Below are positions 28,011-34,944 of a stretch of DNA of 64,000 nt, piece after piece. The translations under genes and the position numbers were made by a program. How positions within the stretch are numbered: position 1 is the stretch's first letter; every line of letters begins with the position of its first letter. Below the pieces are notes generated by a model. The model was not told where the DNA came from. It saw nothing but the letters and a program-made list of their open reading frames with translations, and did no database searches. The stretch covers positions 1,189,870-1,253,869 of the forward strand of contig NZ_LT985808.1 of NCBI RefSeq assembly GCF_900291465.1, written 5' to 3'. Source of the DNA: Bacteroides sp. Marseille-P3684. Its GTDB lineage: Bacteria; Bacteroidota; Bacteroidia; Bacteroidales; Bacteroidaceae.

Positions 28011-28763
28011 ATGGAAAAAGTAGAATACCAATTTACACAGGTACCAACGAAATTAATGATACTGTTGGACGTTAATTGTAGGAGTATGTTGTTTACCCTT
28101 TGTCAGCTAGCTAGCCATTATACCAAAGATGGTGGCAGATTCTTCCGCACTAATGCAGATTTAGCATTAGAAAGCAGATTAAGCCAAAAGCTCGTTATAG
28201 CAACACTAGATACGCTATATACTCATGGAATAGTGGAGATATGGAGTGTTGGCAAGGGAAAAGGAAAACATGCTAATTACTTTAAGTTGAATCTTGAAAG
28301 AATAAAGGAGTTTGAACGTCTAAAAATGGATGAATTGAAAAATCCCGAATTACAACTTCCAATGGTTGATTATCGTGCTAAGGGGTATTCACCAAGTTAT
28401 TTAAAAAAGAATACTCAAAATGTTTCCCAAGAAATTCCCAATGATTTCCCTAGAATTTCCCAAATTACCAACAATATAAATAATATAGAAAATATAGATA
28501 ATGAAGAAAATAAAAAGAATATAGATAATAAAGAAGGTATAAATAATAAAGAGAATAAAAGGAAATTTGAAGTAAATTGTATTATGGAAATTGATAATAA
28601 GGATAAGGCTAAATTGTTATTTAATAATGATGAGTTCAATTATATTATTGGTAAATTGATAGATAAAGGACTTTCAAGAGATGAAATTATGGATGAATTG
28701 AAAATTAATAATCCCAAGTGCTATGATTACTTCAATAGAGCCTCATCCCAATTATCATCTTGA
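28011..28763 (+). CDS. Winged-helix protein, replication-initiator/DnaD-like
   Basis: A 250-residue protein. The N-terminal 100 residues look like a winged helix (FRTNADLALESRLSQKLVIA, then HGIVEIWSVGKGKGKHANYF). The middle is an Asn/Ile/Glu-rich low-complexity linker, and the C-terminus is a small helical domain (FNYIIGKLIDKGLSRDEIMD). This layout recalls plasmid replication initiators and DnaD-type proteins of Bacteroidetes elements. The leader hairpin upstream is compatible with copy control. The role in an integrated element is not certain; a regulator is the alternative. Confidence 0.5.
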   Translation: MEKVEYQFTQVPTKLMILLDVNCRSMLFTLCQLASHYTKDGGRFFRTNADLALESRLSQKLVIATLDTLYTHGIVEIWSVGKGKGKHANYFKLNLERIKEFERLKMDELKNPELQLPMVDYRAKGYSPSYLKKNTQNVSQEIPNDFPRISQITNNINNIENIDNEENKKNIDNKEGINNKENKRKFEVNCIMEIDNKDKAKLLFNNDEFNYIIGKLIDKGLSRDEIMDELKINNPKCYDYFNRASSQLSS

Positions 28764-28865
28764 TTTTTTTCTTTCTTTTTCTATACTTTACTTATTCTGT
28801 AGATATTTATTATTAGAAGTTACAATAAAGTTACTTCGATAATAAATTAAGTAATAGAATAAAGT

Positions 28866-29300
28866 ATGAATACTAATATACTCCAAGATGTAAAGAGAAA
28901 GATAGAAGAACTTCAAGAACTTATAAAAAGGTTAGAACAGCCTCATCAAACAAAACTAGACTATGTAGACTTGTCAGAGGGTGGCAATGAAGATAAACTA
29001 GCTAGAATAACGGAACAGATAGCTCAATACGATATAAACATACTCCCAACGTCAAAGGATTCACAATTAGTCAGGTGTGCCATAGTCAATGAACTAGCAG
29101 ATAGAGGAATGAAGTATTGGCATGTGATTAGGTCAATGGCTGATAATTATGATGAGGCTGACCAAACAAAGAAATATGTATATCTGATGAGTAGAAAAGA
29201 TACTATTAGGCTCAACTTTGGAGTGATAGTAAACCGATATAAAGCAGCAATAGACAAGTATAATAGAGACATAAACATAGATGACGATGGAAACAACTAA
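28866..29300 (+). CDS. Hypothetical protein with N-terminal coiled coil
   Basis: A 144-residue protein I do not recognise. The first 25 residues (LQDVKRKIEELQELIKRLEQ) form a coiled coil. The rest is a compact helical region (VRCAIVNELADRGMKYWHVI) ending in an Asp/Asn-rich tail. The spacer in front (28764-28865) is AT-rich with a repeated AAGTTAC but no clear promoter. It overlaps the next gene by 20 bp, so both are probably translated together. Confidence 0.6.
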   Translation: MNTNILQDVKRKIEELQELIKRLEQPHQTKLDYVDLSEGGNEDKLARITEQIAQYDINILPTSKDSQLVRCAIVNELADRGMKYWHVIRSMADNYDEADQTKKYVYLMSRKDTIRLNFGVIVNRYKAAIDKYNRDINIDDDGNN

Positions 29301-29619
29301 ACAATCAGTAAATCGAAGCGGAAACCTTAATCCAATGTTTGGGAAGCGTCAATCATTGGAGACAAAACAAAAAATCAGTGACAGTCAGCGAAAACGATAT
29401 GCAGCTATCCGAAAGGCAATTAGAGAGCAGGACATGTTACAATTTGCAAAGGCAGATGATGAAGCTAGAAAAGAGCTTATACATCAACTGTTGGACAAAA
29501 ATAACATATCCTTCGACAACATTCAACAAGCCGTTAACTTCGTTGCTTTTCTACTTGAAAAAGAGAGAGTTGAAGCTATTATAAAAGAGGAAATCAATAA
29601 ACTGTTAGCCAGAGATTAA
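29281..29619 (+). CDS. Small protein with free-standing NUMOD3-like motif
   Basis: A 112-residue protein. Residues 16-41 (NPMFGKRQSLETKQKISDSQ, then RKRY) match the NUMOD3 DNA-binding motif that usually sits beside a GIY-YIG nuclease in homing enzymes, but no nuclease domain is present. The C-terminal half is helical (HQLLDKNNISFDNIQQAVNF). The start is inside the upstream gene; an ATG two codons later is equally possible. It may bind DNA as an accessory recombination factor or regulator. Confidence 0.6.
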   Translation: MTMETTKQSVNRSGNLNPMFGKRQSLETKQKISDSQRKRYAAIRKAIREQDMLQFAKADDEARKELIHQLLDKNNISFDNIQQAVNFVAFLLEKERVEAIIKEEINKLLARD

Positions 29620-29693
29620 CACGGGTAGTACAATGCAAAATTATAAATTCTGCATAACTAATTGATTATCAGTATAGGAAAACGGTTTGTCAA

Positions 29694-29945
29694 TTATTCT
29701 GATTCTTGTTTTTTTCTGCCTCTAGTTGATGGTTTGGTATATAACTTTCCCTTTCTGATAATGCACTTACTATTTTTATATAGCTGAGGGTCATTATCAG
29801 ATAGTTTAGAAAAGTAATTATTCAAAGAAGCCTTGCTGATTCCCAGTTCCTCTGCCGTATGTTTATCATATAGAGAAGATGGAGAGCCGTAGTATTCGTG
29901 TACTTCATTAATTTCCAAATGGATAATCGTTCTATATTCTTCCAT
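29694..29945 (-). CDS. Small HTH protein, probable repressor of the element
   Basis: An 83-residue protein with a helix-turn-helix-like stretch (HTAEELGISKASLNNYFSKL) and a basic tail (KPSTRGRKKQESE). The start is placed at the ATG at 29945, because a TTG 15 codons upstream lies inside the operator/promoter region. It is divergent from the DUF2693-like gene, and one of two operator sites between them covers its -33 box. That suggests autorepression and control of the two right-hand promoters. Target binding is inferred, not shown. Confidence 0.6.
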   Translation of the reverse strand: MEEYRTIIHLEINEVHEYYGSPSSLYDKHTAEELGISKASLNNYFSKLSDNDPQLYKNSKCIIRKGKLYTKPSTRGRKKQESE

Positions 29946-29959
29946 ATCTATATTTTTTA

Positions 29960-30059
29960 CAAAGTTACTAGAAATGTTATCTATATTCAAATAGAATCAT
30001 ATTTTTAACTTGGTTTAACGTTAAGTATGATTCTATTTCAAATAGAATCATTATCTTTG
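29960..30059. promoter_or_regulatory. Divergent promoter region with two operator sites (P1)
   Basis: Minus strand: TTTG (29988-29991), 20 bp, TAACTTTG (29960-29967) for the HTH gene. Plus strand: TATCTTTG (30052-30059) for the DUF2693-like gene. Just upstream of that box is a perfect 25-bp palindrome at 30027-30051 with half-site ATGATTCTATTT. A second, partial copy (AAATAGAATCAT, 29989-30000) is centred 51 bp upstream and overlaps the minus-strand -33 box. Confidence 0.75.
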
Positions 30060-30103
30060 TAATGTGATAATAAAAACGAGTAATAACAATAAAACTTAAA
30101 GAT

Positions 30104-30439
30104 ATGAAAGCAATTCAATTCAACAGTTCAAATGTAGTAGCAACAGCAGTTAAGTGTATGGCACATGATATGGATGAGGCTACATCAGTAAGTAAGGGTA
30201 TGATGGCAGAAACCTTAAAAAAACGTATGATGCGAGGCGAGGTCGTAAGATTCTGTTATCAAAAACTTAATGGCGAAATTAGATTTGCTGTTGGAACATT
30301 ACAGAGTGATGCAGTAAAGGCAAATGTAAATGGTAATGGTATTCCCAAACGGCTTTACGGTATGTTTGTATATTTGGACTTGCAAAAGATGGAATGGAGA
30401 GGATTCAAACAAGAGCGGTTAATTGGAATTGTTGATTAA
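30104..30439 (+). CDS. DUF2693-like SH3-barrel-fold protein
   Basis: A 111-residue protein resembling the DUF2693 family of Bacteroidetes mobile elements. The conserved middle reads MMRGEVVRFCYQKLNGEIRF followed by AVGTL, and the end has YLDLQKMEWRGFKQERLIGI. These proteins are predicted small beta barrels with unknown function, common on conjugative elements and phages. It is controlled by promoter P1 and closed by its own terminator. Confidence 0.65.
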   Translation: MKAIQFNSSNVVATAVKCMAHDMDEATSVSKGMMAETLKKRMMRGEVVRFCYQKLNGEIRFAVGTLQSDAVKANVNGNGIPKRLYGMFVYLDLQKMEWRGFKQERLIGIVD

Positions 30440-30465
30440 TAGGTGGGGTAATCCCACCTATTTTT
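30440..30465 (+). terminator. Intrinsic terminator
   Basis: TAGGTGGG (30440-30447) pairs with CCCACCTA (30453-30460) over a 5-nt loop, followed by TTTTTG. It ends the DUF2693-like transcript. Confidence 0.85.
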
Positions 30466-30473
30466 GTTATTAC

Positions 30474-30557
30474 ATTATTCTATTTTAAATATAATCATAT
30501 TTTTAACTGGGTTTAACAGTAAATATTATTCTAATTAAAATAGAATCACTATCTTTG
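30474..30557 (+). promoter_or_regulatory. Second promoter with the same two-site operator (P2)
   Basis: TATCTTTG (30550-30557) preceded by an operator copy (TTCTAATTAAAATAGAATCA) and by a second copy (TTCTATTTTAAATATAATCA) 51 bp upstream. The segment between sites (ATTTTTAACTGGGTTTAAC) is nearly the same as in P1. P2 is thus a diverged duplicate of P1 and should answer to the same repressor. Confidence 0.75.
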
Positions 30558-30582
30558 TACTGTAATCAAAAAGCAAGAAGAT

Positions 30583-30903
30583 ATGAACACTACAGAGATA
30601 ATAAATAAAGCACTGAAAGTATTAAATAGTCAAGATTGGTATTGGTATATGTCGGATTACCAAGTAAGCGAAATGAAAGATAAGGCTTACAGTTCGATGC
30701 GTTACTTCGTTGAATTGATTTCTGCAATAAGTGATTCAACAATCAGAAAAGCTATGAGAGAGTTATGGATGGCTACATATAATTATAAGAGCTTAAGCTC
30801 ACCAATGAGTTCTCCGACTGATAAAGAAGTTCAAGAATACAACAATACAAAAGCAGAATTGATGGCTGTTATCCTTCCATCAAGATATAATATAGCAGCT
30901 TAA
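30583..30903 (+). CDS. Hypothetical element protein
   Basis: A 106-residue protein that I do not recognise. The N-terminal part is helical with an aromatic cluster (NSQDWYWYMSDYQVSEMKDK). The remainder (STIRKAMRELWMATYNYKSL) is also mostly helical. It is expressed from P2 and followed by a hairpin terminator, so it forms a one-gene unit co-regulated with the DUF2693-like gene. Confidence 0.55.
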   Translation: MNTTEIINKALKVLNSQDWYWYMSDYQVSEMKDKAYSSMRYFVELISAISDSTIRKAMRELWMATYNYKSLSSPMSSPTDKEVQEYNNTKAELMAVILPSRYNIAA

Positions 30904-30946
30904 CAATATTCACTTCTTTAGAAAAGTGGTTATAGCTTGATAATCA

Positions 30947-30971
30947 GCAGCCTCTTAAAATGAGAGGCTGC
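30947..30971 (+). terminator. Hairpin terminator
   Basis: GCAGCCTCTT (30947-30956) pairs with GAGAGGCTGC (30962-30971) across a 5-nt loop. A T-run is weak, so it could also be a processing or attenuation hairpin ahead of the recombinase gene. The ATG at 30960 lies in this hairpin and is not taken as a start. Confidence 0.6.
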
Positions 30972-31013
30972 AATATATTCACTAAAATATTAATCAATAT
31001 AAAACTGAATGTT

Positions 31014-31604
31014 ATGAGCGTAAAAAATAGTACAACTGTAGCGGATTATATAGAATGGGATAAGGCGGTTAATTTAGTACATAGATTATTCAATGATGGT
31101 GAATATCGTATGTCATTGCTTATTGGGTGTGGTATCTTCTTTGGATTGCGAATAAGTGATATTCTTCAATTGACTTGGGAAATGCTTCTATCTGACAAGT
31201 CTTTTGAACTGATTGAGAAGAAAACAAAGAAGCATAGAGAGATTAGAATCAATTCTAACTTTCAGAAGCATGCACAAAAGTGCTATGATGCTCTATGTAT
31301 AACAGATATGTCGCAAAAGTGCTTTATAAGCCGTAAGAATAGCGTTTATAGCATTCAGAGAATCAATGTATTATTAAAAGGCATCAAGGTTAAATACGGC
31401 TTAAAGTCGGTCAAAAATTTTAGTTCTCATTCCCTCAGAAAAACATTTGGACGCCATGTTTATGAGAAGGCTGATTCTAACGGAGAAATGGCTTTAGTTA
31501 TGCTCTCAGAGCTATTTAATCATTCAAATATAGCAATAACCAAACGCTATCTTGGATTAAGGAAAGAAGAAATATTGCACTGTTATGACTTATTAGAGTT
31601 TTGA
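31014..31604 (+). CDS. Tyrosine recombinase, catalytic domain only
   Basis: A 196-residue protein that is essentially the phage-integrase catalytic domain: Arg46 in FGLRISDILQLTW, Lys near 73, the HxxR box SHSLRKTFGRH (His139, Arg142), His170 in LFNHSNIAIT and the nucleophile Tyr179 in KRYLGLRKEE. The usual N-terminal core-binding domain is missing, so DNA grip must come from elsewhere. The start MSVKNSTT at 31014 is preferred over the ATG in the upstream hairpin. It is a second recombinase in an element that already has a serine integrase, so it may invert or excise a sub-segment. Confidence 0.85.
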   Translation: MSVKNSTTVADYIEWDKAVNLVHRLFNDGEYRMSLLIGCGIFFGLRISDILQLTWEMLLSDKSFELIEKKTKKHREIRINSNFQKHAQKCYDALCITDMSQKCFISRKNSVYSIQRINVLLKGIKVKYGLKSVKNFSSHSLRKTFGRHVYEKADSNGEMALVMLSELFNHSNIAITKRYLGLRKEEILHCYDLLEF

Positions 31605-31614
31605 TAAAAAGACG

Positions 31615-31622
31615 TATATTTG
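31615..31622 (+). promoter_or_regulatory. -7 box of the modification operon (TATATTTG)
   Basis: TATATTTG lies 15 bp before the ATG at 31638, overlapping the 3' side of the recombinase gene. It implies a very short leader and excludes the earlier in-frame ATG at 31620, which would fall inside the promoter. No canonical -33 TTTG at the usual distance. Confidence 0.5.
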
Positions 31623-31637
31623 CAAAATGAAAAAAAT

Positions 31638-32003
31638 ATGAAGATAAAAGAGATAGACCCATTTGAAAAACAAAATATATTCCATAATCGTATGATTAAG
31701 GATTACAAGGACGGAAAAATACCACATTCTTCCGTCTTTGCGTCATATTTTAAATGGAAAATGGGTGAATGTAGTCATTCTGAAATCACTAGGGAAATGG
31801 CTCTTAAAATGATGAATGAAGTATCTACATTACTTGATGAATATTATGAAAAGCATCCAAAGGCATACGAGAATATGGATGCTTATATTAATGAAGACCC
31901 TTGGCAACAATATAAAGGATTTGGAAAAGATAAATACGTTGTATCTTATCTTGAAGCTGTTGAGGGAGAGCTTTACAATATAATAGAAATACTTAATAAT
32001 TAA
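31638..32003 (+). CDS. Hypothetical protein coupled to the methyltransferase
   Basis: A 121-residue soluble helical protein (MKIKEIDPFEKQNIF, then SVFASYFKWKMGECSHSEIT) without a recognised domain. Its stop codon overlaps the methyltransferase start as TAATG (32001-32005), so the two are translationally coupled. In such a position an accessory or controller role in restriction-modification is possible, but no HTH typical of C proteins is seen. Confidence 0.6.
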   Translation: MKIKEIDPFEKQNIFHNRMIKDYKDGKIPHSSVFASYFKWKMGECSHSEITREMALKMMNEVSTLLDEYYEKHPKAYENMDAYINEDPWQQYKGFGKDKYVVSYLEAVEGELYNIIEILNN

Positions 32004-33265
32004 TGGAAAAGATAAATGTTATAGAGCTATTTGCTGGCGTCGGAGGATTTAGAATAGGGCTTGATAGAGCAAATTCAAAATTTTTTAAAACAATATGGAG
32101 TAATCAATTTGAGCCTTCCACAAAAATTCAACATGCTTCACGAACTTATGTAGCACGTTTTGGAGAAGAAGGTCATGTTAATGAAGATATAGCAAAAGTG
32201 CTAACCAAAGATATTCCAGACCATGATATGCTTGTTGGTGGTTTCCCTTGCCAAGATTATTCCGTAGCACGTACATTAAGCCAAGCTGCAGGACTTGAAG
32301 GTAAAAAAGGTGTATTATGGTGGGAAATACACAGGATTATTAAAGAGAAAGGAAATAATAGCCCCAATATCTTATTTCTTGAAAATGTTGATAGGCTAAT
32401 TCTTTCACCTGCGAAACAAAGAGGACGGGATTTTGCAATAATTCTTCAATCTCTATCCGATTTGGGATATATCGTAGAGTGGAGAATTATAAATGCAGCT
32501 GATTATGGAATGCCACAAAGAAGAAGAAGAACATATATTCTTGCATACAAAAAGAATACAGTAATAGCTAATAGTATTCAAGACCCAACAGAATGGATTT
32601 TTCACGATGGTATTTTTGCAACAGCTTTTCCTGTTAAAGATTATGATTGTACATTTCCATTATATCCAACACATCTAAAACTCAATAAGGATAAAGATTT
32701 GGCTGATTTAAGTTCTGAGTTTAACAAGAGCAATAAGGCAAAACCTTTTGAAAATTGTGGATTAATGATTGAGGGAGAATATTATACTTACAAAACAATT
32801 CCTAATTATATTGGCAATTCGACAGTCTTAGGAGATATAATAGCTAAAGGTGAAGATAGAAAATATTTAACAGATGATTTTTATATCAATAAAGAAGACT
32901 TGCCCAAATGGGAATACTTGAAAGGAGCAAAACATGAAGAGCGAAAAACAAGGGATGGAAGAATTTTCTATTATAATGAGGGAGGTATGACGTTTCCTGA
33001 TGCCCTAGATAAGCCTTCGAGAACTATAATTACTTCGGAAGGAGGAAAAACCCCTTCAAGATTTAAACACGTTATAAAAGACCCTATTAATGGTAGATTG
33101 AGACGTTTAATTCCTCTTGAGTTGGAAAGACTTAATATGTTTCCTGATAATCATACAATAGGTGAAAATGACACCAAAAGAGCTTTCTTTATGGGAAATG
33201 CCTTAGTTTGTGGAATTATTACAAAAGTTGGAATAGAATTATATAATAGACTCAAGGAAAAATAA
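32003..33265 (+). CDS. DNA (cytosine-5-)-methyltransferase, type II
   Basis: A 420-residue C5 methyltransferase with motifs in canonical order. Motif I is ELFAGVGGF (8-16); motif IV is GGFPCQDYSVAR with nucleophile Cys83; motif VI is ENVDR (127-131); motif VIII is PQRRRRTYILA (171-181). A long variable target-recognition region (about 200-340) is followed by motif IX (RLIPLELERLNMFP) and motif X (FFMGNALV). It methylates cytosine at the recognition site of the module; the site cannot be read from sequence. It converges on the two putative restriction genes. Confidence 0.95.
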   Translation: MEKINVIELFAGVGGFRIGLDRANSKFFKTIWSNQFEPSTKIQHASRTYVARFGEEGHVNEDIAKVLTKDIPDHDMLVGGFPCQDYSVARTLSQAAGLEGKKGVLWWEIHRIIKEKGNNSPNILFLENVDRLILSPAKQRGRDFAIILQSLSDLGYIVEWRIINAADYGMPQRRRRTYILAYKKNTVIANSIQDPTEWIFHDGIFATAFPVKDYDCTFPLYPTHLKLNKDKDLADLSSEFNKSNKAKPFENCGLMIEGEYYTYKTIPNYIGNSTVLGDIIAKGEDRKYLTDDFYINKEDLPKWEYLKGAKHEERKTRDGRIFYYNEGGMTFPDALDKPSRTIITSEGGKTPSRFKHVIKDPINGRLRRLIPLELERLNMFPDNHTIGENDTKRAFFMGNALVCGIITKVGIELYNRLKEK

Positions 33266-33290
33266 GGCATTGGGGATTATCCCCAATGCC
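33266..33290. terminator. Bidirectional terminator
   Basis: A perfect 10-bp stem (GGCATTGGGG, 33266-33275, and its complement 33281-33290) with a 5-nt loop, starting right after the methyltransferase stop and serving both convergent units. Confidence 0.8.
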
Positions 33291-33296
33291 AGTTTC

Positions 33297-33932
33297 TTAT
33301 ACCTCAATAATTCCACTTATAGTTGCTAGTTCTAAGAGCACTTTTTTTCTTAACACAATGTTAATCGGTGATTCTGCAAGATTGGTACTATGAAAAAACC
33401 AAAAATCCTTTCCTTCTGATTTATCATGTTGACCTTTCTGATTTTTAGCTCTTATCTCAGCATCCTTCTTTTTTAGTTCTTCTACAGAATAGCCATGCGA
33501 TGCTAAATAATCAAGTATACTACCTCTACTAACTAGGGCATATTCTATCTTTTTTATATCTTCTGACTTTATATTCCAATCAGAATCTGATTTATGTATC
33601 CACTGAAATAAATAATATTCAGTTACCTTTTCTTTGTCTGTAAGCCAGCCTTCAATAATCTTGCCATCTGACGCAATAAAGGATAATTCCAAAGAAAAAG
33701 TTGGTAGTGGCTTATTAATATACTGAGTCTGAGCCTTTTCATCTACAATAACATTATTAAGCCCCTTTGTGGGAATTGATATTATAATATCAGACCCATG
33801 TAATTGACTATCAATATCGTCTGTTCTATTACTTTGTGTAAATATTTTTTGAGAGTATAAATGTTTATCAAGAAATTTAGCGATTTCCCTTTCAACATTC
33901 ATGTCCCTACCTCTTAATACTGATTTTGCCAT
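33297..33932 (-). CDS. Putative restriction endonuclease (PD-ExK-like)
   Basis: A 211-residue protein. Residues 45-75 read SDIIISIPTKGLNNVIVDEK followed by AQTQY, the spacing Asp...(D/E)xK expected for a PD-(D/E)xK nuclease core (DEK motif). The rest is mixed helix and strand with FWFFHSTNLAESPINIVLRK near the end. Together with the convergent C5 methyltransferase it is the best candidate for the restriction subunit. The family is not recognised by name. It follows the 252-residue gene with a 3-bp gap. Confidence 0.55.
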   Translation of the reverse strand: MAKSVLRGRDMNVEREIAKFLDKHLYSQKIFTQSNRTDDIDSQLHGSDIIISIPTKGLNNVIVDEKAQTQYINKPLPTFSLELSFIASDGKIIEGWLTDKEKVTEYYLFQWIHKSDSDWNIKSEDIKKIEYALVSRGSILDYLASHGYSVEELKKKDAEIRAKNQKGQHDKSEGKDFWFFHSTNLAESPINIVLRKKVLLELATISGIIEV

Positions 33933-33935
33933 ACT

Positions 33936-34694
33936 TTATCTAATTTTAAGCCAAGGGAAAGCCTCTTTTGCAACACTTTGAGGGATTGCAGAGACTCCAA
34001 TTGGCGGTCTTGAAAACTGAGAACATAATTTCGCAATAGAACCAACACCCATAAAAATAGATATTATATGAGCATAGGTTAACATATTATTTTGTCTGCC
34101 AATACCCGAATGTACATCATAACCTAAAGTATCATACTTTACATCTTCATTCCAAGCAATTGCTTCCATATAATGTAAATATGCTTCAATGCTTATCCCA
34201 TCATATATAGGTATAACCGCATTAAGATAGTTAATAGCCTCTTGTGGTGGGCAATAAGTTAGTATTCCATTAATTTCTTTATGGTCTATAAGAAAAGCAT
34301 TTCTATACATTAAGCATCCTAATACTTCTAAAGCTTTATCATCTATCTTACTAACATCTTGAAAGAAATGAAAAATATGGTCAAAGCTAGAGTCAAATTC
34401 ACGCATTTCTCCATCAATGCACACAAAAGGTCGCATGTCATTGGGATTATTCCCTTTTGTTCCATTTTTCCAACTGATGGTATTAACATAATATTCTTTT
34501 CCAAATTTACCTACTCCAACTTTACATCTACCATCAATAGATTCCCACATTAAGTGATAATCATAAGTATCTTTAACAGTCTTTCCACTTAGACTTTTTC
34601 CATATTTGATTAACCATTCCTTTTTTGAACGCACTAAAGCCTTAAAAGCTTTATTACGAATAATTTTATCTTCAATAGCCAAACTCTCCATCAT
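33936..34694 (-). CDS. Hypothetical protein of the restriction module
   Basis: A 252-residue protein without recognised domain. It contains KVGVGKFGKEYYVNTISWKN, RNAFLIDHKEINGILTYCPP and a Gly/Ser-rich C-terminus (GRQNNMLTYAHIISIFMGVG). No clear nuclease or helicase motif is seen. It is the first gene of a two-gene minus-strand unit with the putative PD-ExK protein, so it may be a specificity or partner subunit. The promoter would lie in 34695-34760, where no strong -33/-7 pair is evident. Confidence 0.5.
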   Translation of the reverse strand: MMESLAIEDKIIRNKAFKALVRSKKEWLIKYGKSLSGKTVKDTYDYHLMWESIDGRCKVGVGKFGKEYYVNTISWKNGTKGNNPNDMRPFVCIDGEMREFDSSFDHIFHFFQDVSKIDDKALEVLGCLMYRNAFLIDHKEINGILTYCPPQEAINYLNAVIPIYDGISIEAYLHYMEAIAWNEDVKYDTLGYDVHSGIGRQNNMLTYAHIISIFMGVGSIAKLCSQFSRPPIGVSAIPQSVAKEAFPWLKIR

Positions 34695-34757
34695 AAAATA
34701 TGTGTATATTATTATTGGCTGTAAATATGGCCATAATTTTCGGGATAACCTAGTAAT

Positions 34758-34866
34758 TATTCACTAATATTCAAAAGTGAATATTGGAATATGAGTTTAA
34801 ATAGCTGATAATAAATTATTTACATAGAAAATTTAATATATAGCGCAAAATGGATATTCACTTTTA
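34758..34866. promoter_or_regulatory. Repeated TATTCACT motif upstream of XRE-NADAR gene
   Basis: TATTCACT (34758-34765), its inverted copy AGTGAATA (34776-34783) and a third copy in GATATTCACTTTT (34854-34866) lie within 110 bp between the restriction unit and the XRE-NADAR gene. They are plausible operators for the XRE domain, which would let it control itself and the restriction genes. Inference from motif repetition only. Confidence 0.45.
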
Positions 34867-34885
34867 TCTGTTTTGCGCTATTTTT
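34840..34885 (+). terminator. Terminator-like hairpin with no gene in front of it
   Basis: ATAGCGCAAAA (34840-34850) pairs perfectly with TTTTGCGCTAT (34871-34881) and is followed by TTTTG. The next plus-strand gene upstream has already ended at 33265, so this hairpin may close a short non-coding RNA made from 34700-34840. It could also be an operator-containing cruciform, since the loop carries a TATTCACT-like motif. Confidence 0.5.
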
Positions 34886-34944
34886 GTATATTCAAGTTGA
34901 TTAAAAATTCATATATTTACATCCATATTGATTTTTATATCACT

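Noticed and set aside
30960..31013. ATG at 30960 as start of the tyrosine recombinase
   Set aside because: It is part of the hairpin at 30947-30971 and the first 18 codons have no homology; the ATG at 31014 fits better.
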